Below, one piece after another: positions 17,223 through 25,910 of a DNA stretch of 27,495 nt. The translations under genes were made by a program, and so were the position numbers. The stretch is taken from the NCBI GenBank assembly GCA_051418075.1, contig JBPRGG010000168.1:1-27495 (forward strand), in the 5' to 3' direction. The notes beneath the pieces were generated by a model. That model was not told the DNA's origin. It did not search any database and worked only from the letters and a program-made list of their open reading frames with translations. Numbering within the stretch: the stretch's first letter is position 1; each line of letters begins with the position of its first letter. Origin of the DNA: JBPRGG01 sp051418075 (lineage in GTDB: Bacteria > Bacteroidota > Bacteroidia > Cytophagales > Cyclobacteriaceae).

Positions 17223-19391
17223 ATGATGATGTTTTATTGGATTATATTAAAAATAAGTTTGTTTATTTCAGGTTTTCAGGTCTCATATTTTCAGAACTTA
17301 CCTGAAGAAAATGACCTGGTGGTCAATCGTTTGAAGGGAAACTTTCACCAGAACATACAAGACACCACCAGTGTAGTAGAACATCTGTATCAAATTTATC
17401 AAAAGCCCCCTCCTTTAGCAAAATCCTGGCCCCCGGCTAATTTACAGGAGTGGCAAAGTCAGCGGCAACATTATCTGAAAGCAATACATGAAATGTTGAA
17501 TCTGCCCCCGGCAAGCAAAAAAAAGGAGTGGCCATTGAACCTCCGCTTTACCCGGCCAGATCTGAAGACTGATGGCTTTACAGTGAAATACCTGGCCTAT
17601 CAGTCCAGGCCTAATCTGTGGGTAACTGCCAATTTATACCTGCCCAATGAACTGACAAAACCGGCTCCCACCATCCTGATGCTGCATGGCCATACCGATG
17701 AAGGAAAAGCTACTCAATATTACCAGGTTTGGGTGCAAAACCTGGTCAAGAAAGGTTATGTGGTGTTATTCAAGGATGGTTTTGGCAAAGGAGAAAGAAA
17801 ACACACAGACCATAATTATGGTAAAAAAGCGCCTTTTACATATTTGAGTGGCATTTCGATTGAAGGATTGGAAACCTGGGATAATATAAGGGCGGTGGAT
17901 CTGCTTTCATCCGGGGGATTAAGTCAATGGGTTGATTCTGACCGGATAGGTGTAGCTGGCAAATCGGGTGGATCGATGCAGGCATTTTACCTGAGCATTG
18001 TGGATGACAGAATCAAAGCTGCCGCTCCGGTGACCCAAAGAAATACCTACACTGCGGAGTTTAAATTATGGGGACATTGTATCTGTTGTGTGTGTGCTAC
18101 CAACATACGGCGCACTGCCGAGCAATATCACCTGCTGGCCACTGTGGCTCCCCGGCCGGTCATAGTTTGCAGTGGCACTACAGATAGAAATCATCCCTTG
18201 CATGGAGCAATTAAACTGGTAGAGGAGGCAAAACAGGTTTACAAACTGTACCAAAGGGAAGATAACCTGCAATTGGTAATAGATGATGTGGGTCATGATC
18301 TTTCTCTGAAGTTTCGCCGGCAGATATACCGCTTTTTTAATTATCATTTAGATCTAGATGCCAATGATCAGGAGGAATCGATAGTCCCTTTAACTGTGAA
18401 GCAACTCAGTTGCGGGTTGCCGGAGCAGTCAACCGCGACAGTAGCATCTCTGGTATATGAAAATTCAAAAAGCTTACCCCGAGAGAAAATAGATTTAAAA
18501 GATAGGAGATCATTCAAAAAATATCAGGATAAACTTATTACAAAATTAAAAAATGAGATTTTTGGTTTTGATGCGTATATGGCTGAAAAGAGCAGTCTAA
18601 ATGAAAAAGTGTTGCAAAAAGTAAAGAATGACAATTTCTGTATTGAAAAAGTTGCTATTGATAGTGAGCCTGGAATTACTTTAATTGGTGATCTCCTATA
18701 TAGAGATAAAGCTAAAAATATTCCTGTAATAGTAAGTGTAGTGGAGGAAATGCCATATCATTATAAAGATGCGATGAGCTACTTAAATAATGGATATGCT
18801 GTTTTTTACATAAAACCTCGACCAGATGATGGCTTTTCAAAACGGTACGGTGAAAACTGGGGAGTATGGGTTCGGGGAATGAGTAGTGGTAAACCATCCG
18901 CAGGTATGAAAGTATATGATCTGATCCGAACGATAGATTATCTTGAAACCCGGCATGAATTAATAAATAAGGAAAGAATTGGGTTAACCGGAGTATCCTC
19001 TACCCGTAATGCTATGCATGCTCTTTATGCAGCGGCTCTGGATCAACGAATTAAAAGTTTGGTTTTGTTAAATCCTATTATCAGTTATAAGCCTGTTTCT
19101 GCTGATCTGTCCGACCTGCATCAATGGGATTTGGACATATATATCCCACAAGTCCTGCTGTATGCTGATGTACCGGAGGTGATGTCATTATTAGCTCCAC
19201 GTCCCATGTTGATCAAAGGCATAAAAGATATGGCCAATGATCAAATTAGTATTATAAAAGATAATGAACATTTAGAACCTGTAACAGATGCCTATTCTGC
19301 TCTGAATGCAGATAATTTATTGAGTATCCTACCTGTGTCAAAGGATTATGATGATGTATTATGGTTTGATCGAACATTGATTTTAAAGTAA
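17223..19391 (+). CDS. Two-domain alpha/beta-hydrolase, acetylxylan-esterase-like, exported
   Basis: This 722-aa protein has a hydrophobic N-terminus (about 4-18) serving as signal. Domain 1 (about 50-375) is an intact esterase: HGH at 155-157, nucleophile elbow G-K-S248-G-G, APRP at 309-312, Asp321 in TTDRNHP and His358 in DVGHD. It belongs to the AXE7/DUF-type carbohydrate esterases often found with glycoside hydrolases. A cysteine-dense segment, H-C-I-C-C-V-C (285-291), follows the elbow region. Domain 2 (about 400-722) repeats the fold (LAPRP at 657-661) but its elbow is G-V-S592-S-T with no following Gly, and no HG motif is visible, so it may be inactive or altered. Removal of acetyl or other ester groups from the glycan is the likely role. 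Start could be the first, second or third in-frame ATG. Confidence 0.78.
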   Translation: MMMFYWIILKISLFISGFQVSYFQNLPEENDLVVNRLKGNFHQNIQDTTSVVEHLYQIYQKPPPLAKSWPPANLQEWQSQRQHYLKAIHEMLNLPPASKKKEWPLNLRFTRPDLKTDGFTVKYLAYQSRPNLWVTANLYLPNELTKPAPTILMLHGHTDEGKATQYYQVWVQNLVKKGYVVLFKDGFGKGERKHTDHNYGKKAPFTYLSGISIEGLETWDNIRAVDLLSSGGLSQWVDSDRIGVAGKSGGSMQAFYLSIVDDRIKAAAPVTQRNTYTAEFKLWGHCICCVCATNIRRTAEQYHLLATVAPRPVIVCSGTTDRNHPLHGAIKLVEEAKQVYKLYQREDNLQLVIDDVGHDLSLKFRRQIYRFFNYHLDLDANDQEESIVPLTVKQLSCGLPEQSTATVASLVYENSKSLPREKIDLKDRRSFKKYQDKLITKLKNEIFGFDAYMAEKSSLNEKVLQKVKNDNFCIEKVAIDSEPGITLIGDLLYRDKAKNIPVIVSVVEEMPYHYKDAMSYLNNGYAVFYIKPRPDDGFSKRYGENWGVWVRGMSSGKPSAGMKVYDLIRTIDYLETRHELINKERIGLTGVSSTRNAMHALYAAALDQRIKSLVLLNPIISYKPVSADLSDLHQWDLDIYIPQVLLYADVPEVMSLLAPRPMLIKGIKDMANDQISIIKDNEHLEPVTDAYSALNADNLLSILPVSKDYDDVLWFDRTLILK

Positions 19392-19507
19392 ACAGGCTGA
19401 CTTTAACATATAGTGATCAATAATACAAATATTGGATGGAAGCTGTTCAACTTGCTGGTCTAACCACAGGTAAGATGGTTAAGTCGCCAGCCCAAGGCAG
19501 ATGGAAA

Positions 19508-19530
19508 TACATTTTGTAGATAAAAATGTA
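19508..19530. repeat. Short perfect inverted repeat in the gap before the second oxidoreductase
   Basis: TACATTTT (19508-19515) pairs with AAAATGTA (19523-19530) around a 7-base loop. It lies about 90 bases before the oxidoreductase start, in a 229-bp gap that otherwise holds no gene I can support. It could be an operator or an mRNA hairpin; it is short and AT-rich. Confidence 0.3.
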
Positions 19531-19620
19531 ATCCAAAAAGGCAATGATATTACTGGCAAAATAAGTGTTGCAAAAAGAGAATAATGAAATAGATCGAAAT
19601 ATAACATAAATGAAAATGAA

Positions 19621-20970
19621 ATGAGTAAAACAAGAAGAAATTTTATGAAAAAGGCGGTTACAGGACTTGCTGGGATGGCTATTAGCCAGCAAGCTTTTGC
19701 CACCAGCCCAAAAAATTACAGAAACATAGTAGGGGCAAATGAGCGCATAAATGTAGCTATTGCAGGATTAGGACGTCGGCTGAAAGCATATGTGGAGCCA
19801 GTCTCAACAAAAAAAGCAAATGTAAAGCTAGCTTACTTGTGTGACGTGATGCAAAGCCAGCGTGAAAATGCATTGAATAAGTTTTCCGAACACATCAACT
19901 ACAAACCTGCTTTGGAAAACGATATTAGAAAAGTTCTTGCCGATAAAGAAGTAGATGCAGTAATTAACGCCACACCTGACCATTGGCATGCACCTATGGC
20001 TTTTATGGCGTTACAAGCAGGTAAGGATATGTATCTGGAGAAACCGGTAAGCCATAACCCTCGCGAAAGTGAATTATTGTTGGATTATCAGCAGAAATAT
20101 GGTCATTTGATACAGATGGGAGCTCAGCAAAGGTCATCGCCCGAATCCATCGAGATCATCAATGAAATTCATAATGGAATGATCGGTGAAACCTATAAAG
20201 CGGTTAGCTTCTATGCCAATGGCAGAGGTAGGGTGGTGAATCCTGAACCCGCGCAGGTACCCCCAGGACTTGACTGGGAACTTTTCCAGGGACCTGCTCC
20301 ACGCAAAGCCTATGAGCATGATACATGGGATTATAATTGGCACTGGTACGGCTGGGATTACGGTACAGCAGAAACGGGTAATAATGCTACTCATGAATTG
20401 GATGTGGCACGATGGGCTTTGGATGTGAAGTATCCAAAGCAGGTATTTGTTGAAGCTGCCAAACGGCATTTCAAAGATGATGGCTGGTCCATGTATGATA
20501 CCATGGAAGCTACTTTTATATTTCCAGGCAATAAAGTGATCCAATGGGATGGCCAGAGTCGTAATAAGTACCACACTTATGGGTATGACCGGGGCACGAT
20601 AATTTACGGAACCGATGGCAGCGTTTTTATAAACCGGGATGGCTATAAATTATATGACCGCCAGGGACAACTGGTCAGGGAAAAAGCTTCTGGATCCGAT
20701 GAAGCCGGAACTGCTTTGGGAGGTGGCGGAGGAATGTCAACTTTACACGTATTGAATTTTTTCAATGCCATGAGGGGTAAAGAAAAGCTTAACCTGCCTA
20801 TATCAGAAGGTGTTATCAGTCAGCATCTCACCCATCTGCCCAATATAGCCTATAGAGTCGGTAAACCCCTGGAAATTGATGTGAATTCTGGTAAAATTTA
20901 TGACCGGGATGCTATGAAATTATGGGGAAGAGAATATGAACCAGGTTGGGAACCAGATTTAATTTCCTAG
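19621..20970 (+). CDS. Tat-signal Gfo/Idh/MocA family oxidoreductase, second copy
   Basis: This 449-aa protein begins with a twin-arginine signal (T-R-R-N-F-M-K-K, residues 4-11, then a hydrophobic stretch ending QQAFA). The Rossmann turn is AIAGLGRR (46-53), followed by CDV (74-76), ATPDHWHAP (117-125), EKP at 140-142 with its likely catalytic lysine, and an ATHELDVARW motif in the C-terminal domain. It belongs to the same broad exported group as the gene at 209-1738, but the two are not close duplicates. It probably oxidises or epimerises a sugar using a tightly bound nucleotide, as known for Tat-exported glucose-fructose oxidoreductase of Zymomonas. It precedes the GH105 gene by 82 bases that contain a hairpin, and follows a 229-bp gap, so it may have its own promoter. 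Confidence 0.87.
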   Translation: MSKTRRNFMKKAVTGLAGMAISQQAFATSPKNYRNIVGANERINVAIAGLGRRLKAYVEPVSTKKANVKLAYLCDVMQSQRENALNKFSEHINYKPALENDIRKVLADKEVDAVINATPDHWHAPMAFMALQAGKDMYLEKPVSHNPRESELLLDYQQKYGHLIQMGAQQRSSPESIEIINEIHNGMIGETYKAVSFYANGRGRVVNPEPAQVPPGLDWELFQGPAPRKAYEHDTWDYNWHWYGWDYGTAETGNNATHELDVARWALDVKYPKQVFVEAAKRHFKDDGWSMYDTMEATFIFPGNKVIQWDGQSRNKYHTYGYDRGTIIYGTDGSVFINRDGYKLYDRQGQLVREKASGSDEAGTALGGGGGMSTLHVLNFFNAMRGKEKLNLPISEGVISQHLTHLPNIAYRVGKPLEIDVNSGKIYDRDAMKLWGREYEPGWEPDLIS

Positions 20971-20989
20971 ATATACTTATATTTGCTAA

Positions 20990-21030
20990 AAGATCAGCTG
21001 CAAAGAATTTATCCAGCTGATCTTAGCTGG
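20990..21030 (+). promoter_or_regulatory. Two overlapping, mutually exclusive hairpins before the GH105 gene
   Basis: AAGATCAGCTG (20990-21000) pairs perfectly with CAGCTGATCTT (21014-21024). CCAGCT (21013-21018) can instead pair with AGCTGG (21025-21030). The middle arm is shared, so only one hairpin can form at a time. There is no T-run after either, so classic termination is doubtful. The element lies in the 82-bp gap between the oxidoreductase and the GH105 gene and could be an mRNA processing or stability site. Confidence 0.45.
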
Positions 21031-21052
21031 ATTATCAAAAGATCTATTAAGT

Positions 21053-22237
21053 ATGAAAAGTGTGATTCCGATTTTAATTGCTGTTTTATATTTTAAGTCA
21101 TCAATTATTGCTCAGGATAATATTTATTCAACACCATATATCAAAAATATAATAAATAAGACAAATGATTATCAATATAATCATCCCTGGAAAGAAACGG
21201 ATGACAATTGGATTCGGGGGACATATTATACTGGAGTAATGGCTGCCTATAAAGCTACTGGTGATAAAAGATATCTTGAACAATGTAACGATTGGGGTGA
21301 AAAACATGATTGGACGCTTCCTGTTGCTCCTCCGGATGCAAATCAAAGCGGTGCCAATCTTCTTACCTGCAGTCAAACCTGGCTGGAAAGTTATTTGATT
21401 GATCCTCAACCTGAAAAGCTTCATCCAACCCTTGCGCATTTAAAAAAAGACAACATTAAAAATCCTACCACACGCCCTTTAACCTATTATTATGAAGGAG
21501 GAAGAAGATATGTGGATGCCCTGTATGTTGGACCACCCGTATTTGCCATGCTCGCAAAAATCACAGATGATCCCATCTACCTTGATTGGATGGATTCCTT
21601 TTTTTGGGATGTTTATGGAGAACTATACGATCAGCAAGATAGTTTGTTTTACAGGGATTACCGCTATAAACCTGAATTTGAAGGTCATCATTTTCGTGCT
21701 GATCGTCCAGACACTGTGATCCATGAAGAGGCCAGGAAATCCTATACTTATCAAACAACCGAGCAGGGCAAAAAGGTAATTTGGTCCAGAGGGAATGGAT
21801 GGGCTTTTGCCGGATTGGCTCGAATCTTATCCTACTTGCCCAAAAACAACGGAAATTATCCGAAGTATCTGGAACTATATAAGCAAATGGCTATTCAGTT
21901 AAAGAAAAGGCAACAACCTGATGGGTTTTGGTATCCTAATTTGGATGATCCTTTAGATTACCCAATTAAGGAAAGTAGTGGAACCGGTTTTTTTACCTAT
22001 GGTCTTGCTTGGGGGATTAATAATGGAATTCTTGCCAGCCAAGAATATTTACCTGTGGTTAAGAAAGGATGGGAGGCTTTAGTATCAGTTGTGAATGAGG
22101 ACGGTAAGGTTGAATGGGGACAATTAGTTGGTGCAAGTCCATATAAAATTCAAAAAGATGATTCTCATGAGTATGTTACAGGTACTTTTTTACTGGCTGC
22201 CAGTGAAATATACAAGTTAGCTGATACTGTTGATTGA
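21053..22237 (+). CDS. GH105/GH88-type unsaturated uronyl hydrolase, exported
   Basis: This 394-aa protein has a signal peptide (hydrophobic 4-20, ending IIAQ). The six-hairpin barrel motifs are WIRGTYYTGVMAAYKATGD (53-71), YVDALYVGPPVFAMLA (153-168) with Asp155 as the likely general acid, SRGNGWAFAGLARIL (245-259), QQPDGFWYP (287-295) and ESSGTGFFTYGLAWGINNG (307-325). These enzymes hydrate and release 4,5-unsaturated uronic acid from the non-reducing end of oligosaccharides made by polysaccharide lyases. An insert-like segment (about 184-237) separates the acid from the RGNGW motif. The enzyme implies that a lyase acts upstream, but no classic lyase is recognisable in the window. Together with GH106 and sulfatases it points to a uronate- and rhamnose-containing sulfated glycan. 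Confidence 0.87.
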   Translation: MKSVIPILIAVLYFKSSIIAQDNIYSTPYIKNIINKTNDYQYNHPWKETDDNWIRGTYYTGVMAAYKATGDKRYLEQCNDWGEKHDWTLPVAPPDANQSGANLLTCSQTWLESYLIDPQPEKLHPTLAHLKKDNIKNPTTRPLTYYYEGGRRYVDALYVGPPVFAMLAKITDDPIYLDWMDSFFWDVYGELYDQQDSLFYRDYRYKPEFEGHHFRADRPDTVIHEEARKSYTYQTTEQGKKVIWSRGNGWAFAGLARILSYLPKNNGNYPKYLELYKQMAIQLKKRQQPDGFWYPNLDDPLDYPIKESSGTGFFTYGLAWGINNGILASQEYLPVVKKGWEALVSVVNEDGKVEWGQLVGASPYKIQKDDSHEYVTGTFLLAASEIYKLADTVD

Positions 22238-22534
22238 TATAAAAGCATGGAGTATAATCAGCCGAAAGCACCCCTGCTCTGAGTCAGATCCTGTAAGTCA
22301 GGACATTACCACGTTTATTTCCAATTAGCATTGTAGAACCTGTTTAAATGACCGTTTTTGGCCCCTTGAAAAAAACTGATGTGCTCCTATCTATTTTATA
22401 TTTTAACTTATTGAGTTACTGTTATGTTGATTTGATTTTTTTTATTGATCAAATATAATCTAAGATTTTTTATCTATATTAACATAGGCAAATGGAATTT
22501 TTTAACAAATGATATTCTTTCCAAAATTTTATTC
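22238..22534 (+). other. Intergenic region with no recognisable gene
   Basis: This 297-bp AT-rich gap separates the enzyme cluster from the next gene. I see only a weak TCCTG/CAGGA inverted repeat near 22290-22305 and T-rich runs around 22434-22445. It probably contains the 3' end of the enzyme-cluster transcript and a promoter for the downstream gene, but I cannot place a convincing TTTG / TAnnTTTG Bacteroidota promoter. Confidence 0.5.
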
Positions 22535-24025
22535 ATGAATTTAATAAAAAAAATTAATGCTTTTAACCTGATGATTATGCTTGGCTTGCTGATGATATCA
22601 TCTGGTGTGGTTGCCCAGATAACCGTTTTAAATAAAGGTACACAAAACCCTTCTTTAATGTACAAGGGTAAGCCTATGCTTAAGATCGGTCCTTTGCCGG
22701 AGGTGGTTGTGTTTTCCCTGCAGTGGGGATCTTCTGATTTTCCACATCAGGAATGGCTTGATTGGATGGAAAAAAATGGCTTGGGTTATGGCCGGGTTTA
22801 TCCTGAGAGTGGAGGAAATCCCTGGGTATCACATAATGCTGATGGAAGATTATTTCCTTTTGAACTGGTAGATTGGAATGAAGATAAACCAGTGGTTGAC
22901 TTAACCCGATTTAATGAAGCATATTGGAAAAACTTCAAACGGATTATTTCAGAATGTGCCCAAAGAGGAATTGTGCTTCAAATGCAATTATATCAGAGAG
23001 TTTTTTTTGCTCCCCGGCAAGGCCCTACTTATTGGAGCAGCAATTATTTTAATCCTGAAAACAATATAAATAATTTTACCATCCCCAAAGGGCCAGGTGG
23101 CTATGGTCTTTGGGATGCCATGGCTAAAGAAGAACCTTGGAAATCACTGCATAAAAAATGGGTTGAACACATTCTGGAGGGAATTGGTAACAATGGTAAT
23201 GTGATGATTGACTTATTGAATGAAGCCTCTTTTAAAGAGGGTATGACAGAAGCCTGGATTGAGACCACTTTGGATATTATAGAGAATTGGGAAAGAAATA
23301 CTGGTAATGATATATTGGTAGGAATGGATTTTGATCATATGTATAAACAAAATGATCCGAGAATAGAATATGTTCTTGCTCATCCAAGGATGGAACTTAT
23401 TATTTGTGAAGGGTCGGAAAGTCATGTAGTTCCTGATCTGGTAGCTGGTGATAAAAGAATACCTCAGCATAAGGATATTGCTAAACTTTATCGAGAAAAA
23501 TATCGAAAGCCGGTAATTAGCACCAATAGTCCAGGATATTCGGTTGATGAAGAATTAGAAGCTATACATTTATACCAGTGGTATTCGATGATGGTTAAAG
23601 TTCAAGGGGTTGGAGTTTATGCTAAAAAATATCCCCTTAACTTTAATGATACCGTGGTTCAATCTTATGGCAAAAGGTCTAAAGCTTTAACAGATTTCTT
23701 TAAAAACATAAAAAATTATGAGAGGTTGCAATTTTCTGAGAATTCGATAAAATCTGCTCCGGGTAAATATCAGTTGGTTTTGGCCTCAGAAGATGAGATG
23801 GTAATATACTTGCACAAAGGTGAGATAGCTCAAACAAATAATAAAAATGCCAATTTGGTTTTAACCAACTTAAATAAGAAGAATGAAACAAAGGCAAAGA
23901 TTATCCTGCTTCATCCAATGACTTGTTTGACTCAAATATATTCAGGCAGAATAAATGATGATCAGCTGTTGATAGAATTACCAGAGTTTAACAACGATGT
24001 AGCTGTTCATGTCCTTTTTGATTAA
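22535..24025 (+). CDS. Secreted GH-A-like TIM-barrel glycoside hydrolase (family uncertain)
   Basis: I start this 496-aa protein at ATG 22535, which gives a good signal peptide (hydrophobic 11-26, ending VVAQ). A TTG 30 codons upstream would bury it. The body reads as a cellulase-like (beta/alpha)8 barrel: YKGKPMLKIG (43-52) near the start, GYGRVYPESGG (84-94), RGIVLQMQLY (144-153) and VMIDLLNEASF (223-233), where N229-E230 match the strand-4 Asn-Glu acid/base of clan GH-A. Strand 6 has ELIICEGSESH (287-297). Strand 7 reads KPVISTNSPGYS (325-336), where clan GH-A normally has the nucleophile Glu, so catalysis may differ. The last 100 residues form a small beta domain like those after DUF4038-type barrels. 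It precedes the sigma factor gene by about 160 bases. Confidence 0.62.
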   Translation: MNLIKKINAFNLMIMLGLLMISSGVVAQITVLNKGTQNPSLMYKGKPMLKIGPLPEVVVFSLQWGSSDFPHQEWLDWMEKNGLGYGRVYPESGGNPWVSHNADGRLFPFELVDWNEDKPVVDLTRFNEAYWKNFKRIISECAQRGIVLQMQLYQRVFFAPRQGPTYWSSNYFNPENNINNFTIPKGPGGYGLWDAMAKEEPWKSLHKKWVEHILEGIGNNGNVMIDLLNEASFKEGMTEAWIETTLDIIENWERNTGNDILVGMDFDHMYKQNDPRIEYVLAHPRMELIICEGSESHVVPDLVAGDKRIPQHKDIAKLYREKYRKPVISTNSPGYSVDEELEAIHLYQWYSMMVKVQGVGVYAKKYPLNFNDTVVQSYGKRSKALTDFFKNIKNYERLQFSENSIKSAPGKYQLVLASEDEMVIYLHKGEIAQTNNKNANLVLTNLNKKNETKAKIILLHPMTCLTQIYSGRINDDQLLIELPEFNNDVAVHVLFD

Positions 24026-24184
24026 TAGGATTAAGCGAAATGTGAAAATGGGTCCAAATGGATTTTATTTGAAAAACTTTGATTTGATAATTATTCAAAA
24101 TCAATCTTATCTTGTTCTAACTGCTTGCTATTATTAATAAAAATTATTAACTTAAAATTCATTTCACCAGTTTTTTACTTCTTT

Positions 24185-24799
24185 ATGGATAAAATACAAC
24201 TTAATGGTCTTAAGGCAAGGGTCATTTTAGAGGATCAAAAGGCTTTCGAAATTCTCTATGATTATTTCTATCCAAAATTGTTTAAAGTGGCCAAATTTTT
24301 TACTAAATCCAGTTATGCTTCAGAAGAAGTGTTGGCCGAGGTTTTTATACAGCTATGGAACAATAGACGAAAGTTGGACAAAATTCCTAATCTTGAAGGT
24401 TATTTATTTATAGCTGTTAAGCGACAATCACTTCGATTTGGGGATCGAAACAGGAAATATTCGAATTTTGACATAGACAATTTAAAAAATTTATATGTAG
24501 AAGTAAATGATCCTGAATCTTCCTTTTTAAATGAGGAACTGGTAAATCATTTTATCAATGCAGTTAAAAATCTATCCCCAAAATGCAGAATTGTGTTCAG
24601 GCTGGTTAAAGATGATGGTCTGAAGTATAAGGAAGTAGCTGAATTGTTAAACATTTCTGAAAAAACTGTTGAATTGCACATGTCTAAAGCTTTGAAAATC
24701 ATTAGAAATGATTTAGCAGAATACTTTTGCAGCAGTCATTCCTACCGTAAAAAAATCAAGGTTGTTTCATTATTATTTTTGGTATTAGTTTTAAGCTAA
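24185..24799 (+). CDS. ECF RNA polymerase sigma factor, FecI-like
   Basis: The 204-aa product starts at ATG 24185; an upstream TTG at 24125 would add a hydrophobic leader unlike any sigma factor. Region 2 covers about 20-85 (FEILYDYFYPKLFKVAKFF, ASEEVLAEVFIQLW) and region 4 about 115-175 (LSPKCRIVF, then YKEVAELLNISEKTVELHM). It ends in a hydrophobic tail (VVSLLFLVLVLS), as does the paralogue at 2432-3034. A FecR anti-sigma gene and a SusC transducer with an STN domain follow directly. This is the standard cell-surface signalling arrangement, in which ligand binding at the outer membrane frees the sigma factor. A weak TTTG (24083-24086) and TATCTTG (24108-24114) pair upstream resembles a Bacteroidota promoter, but the spacing is not ideal. 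Confidence 0.9.
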   Translation: MDKIQLNGLKARVILEDQKAFEILYDYFYPKLFKVAKFFTKSSYASEEVLAEVFIQLWNNRRKLDKIPNLEGYLFIAVKRQSLRFGDRNRKYSNFDIDNLKNLYVEVNDPESSFLNEELVNHFINAVKNLSPKCRIVFRLVKDDGLKYKEVAELLNISEKTVELHMSKALKIIRNDLAEYFCSSHSYRKKIKVVSLLFLVLVLS

Positions 24800-24867
24800 A
24801 AAAAATTTCATTTTGATATAGGGTGATTTTACCTTTTATGTACTTCATTATTATAAGGGTAAAATCA

Positions 24868-25872
24868 ATGAATAACTCTGACCAATATCATATAATATTA
24901 AAAGTCCTGTCAAATACTGCTTCTCAGTCTGAACATGAAAGGTTTATTGATTGGTTACAAGAATCAGAAACAAACCGCAAATATTTTGATGCATTAAAAG
25001 TTTTATGGCAAAAAACTGAAATAAAGGACAGGCAGAATGGAAAAGGAAGAGTTTTTAAGCGCGTAATTCAAACAATTAATAAACAAGAAATTCATCCGTT
25101 TCCCCGCAAAAAAAGATCTATAAGTAGATACTGGGTGGCTGCATCACTAATATTACTGCTTTCAATCATTTATGTATTTAGTATAATTCCGGGAGAATTA
25201 GATGAATACCAACACCCTATATCTTCAGATACTATTCTTAAAGAAAACCTTTCCGGACAAAAATCAAAGATATTGCTTTCGGATGGATCTAAGGTATGGC
25301 TGAATTCTGAAAGCAGCGTTGAATATCAGAAGGTATTTCAGGACAGCATCCGCATGGTTAAATTAACTGGTGAGGCGTATTTTGAAGTGACCAAAGAGAA
25401 TCGACCCTTTATTGTAGAAACGCAAGATATTAATATTAAAGTACTGGGAACATCCTTTAATGTTTCTGCCTTTCAAGATGAGAACTCTGTTGTCTCTTTG
25501 GTGTCCGGGAAAGTGGAAGTCATGAATCATTCACTCAACAATACCTATTTTCTTGAACCTGGTTGGCAGTGTGTATATTTAAAGAATTTAAAGGCTTTTG
25601 AAAAAGGTCAGATTGATGTTAACCAAATTGGGCAGTGGAAAGATGGTATATTGAATTTTAATAATGACAGTTTCGAAACCATAATTAAAAGACTGGAAAG
25701 ATGGTATGGGGTTAAGTTTAATTATACAAATGGCAAACCAGAAGCGGGCTGGCGCTATACTGGTAAATTTGATAATGAATACCTGGTCAATATATTGGAC
25801 ATCATTAGTTATGGAAAAGGATTTACTTATTCTGTCAATGGAAATGAAATTAAATTAGATTTTAATAGATAA
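24868..25872 (+). CDS. FecR-family anti-sigma factor with DUF4974 C-terminal domain
   Basis: This 334-aa inner-membrane protein is started at ATG 24868; a GTG 15 codons upstream is rejected because it adds a hydrophobic stretch before the cytoplasmic domain. Residues 1-85 form the sigma-binding cytoplasmic part. One membrane span lies at about 88-107 (YWVAASLILLLSIIYVF). The periplasmic FecR domain follows at about 122-220 (LLSDGSKVWLNSESSVEY, LTGEAYFEVTKENRPFIV, VLGTSFNVSAF). A DUF4974 domain is at about 263-334 (FETIIKRLERWYGVKF, then YTGKFDNEYLVNILDII). It should hold the sigma factor inactive until its DUF4974/FecR region contacts the STN domain of the SusC partner. That partner is truncated just downstream, so the signalling chain may be broken in this copy of the locus. 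Confidence 0.92.
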   Translation: MNNSDQYHIILKVLSNTASQSEHERFIDWLQESETNRKYFDALKVLWQKTEIKDRQNGKGRVFKRVIQTINKQEIHPFPRKKRSISRYWVAASLILLLSIIYVFSIIPGELDEYQHPISSDTILKENLSGQKSKILLSDGSKVWLNSESSVEYQKVFQDSIRMVKLTGEAYFEVTKENRPFIVETQDINIKVLGTSFNVSAFQDENSVVSLVSGKVEVMNHSLNNTYFLEPGWQCVYLKNLKAFEKGQIDVNQIGQWKDGILNFNNDSFETIIKRLERWYGVKFNYTNGKPEAGWRYTGKFDNEYLVNILDIISYGKGFTYSVNGNEIKLDFNR

Positions 25873-25910
25873 TAAAATAATGAGATGGAAATTTAAATAA
25901 TTAAAAAAAA

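Noticed and set aside
20134..20574. Minus-strand 146-aa open frame
   Set aside because: Antisense to the second Gfo/Idh/MocA oxidoreductase, whose motifs run through this stretch.
22445..22534. TTG start extending the GH-A-like protein by 30 residues
   Set aside because: The extension would bury a standard signal peptide that starts at ATG 22535.
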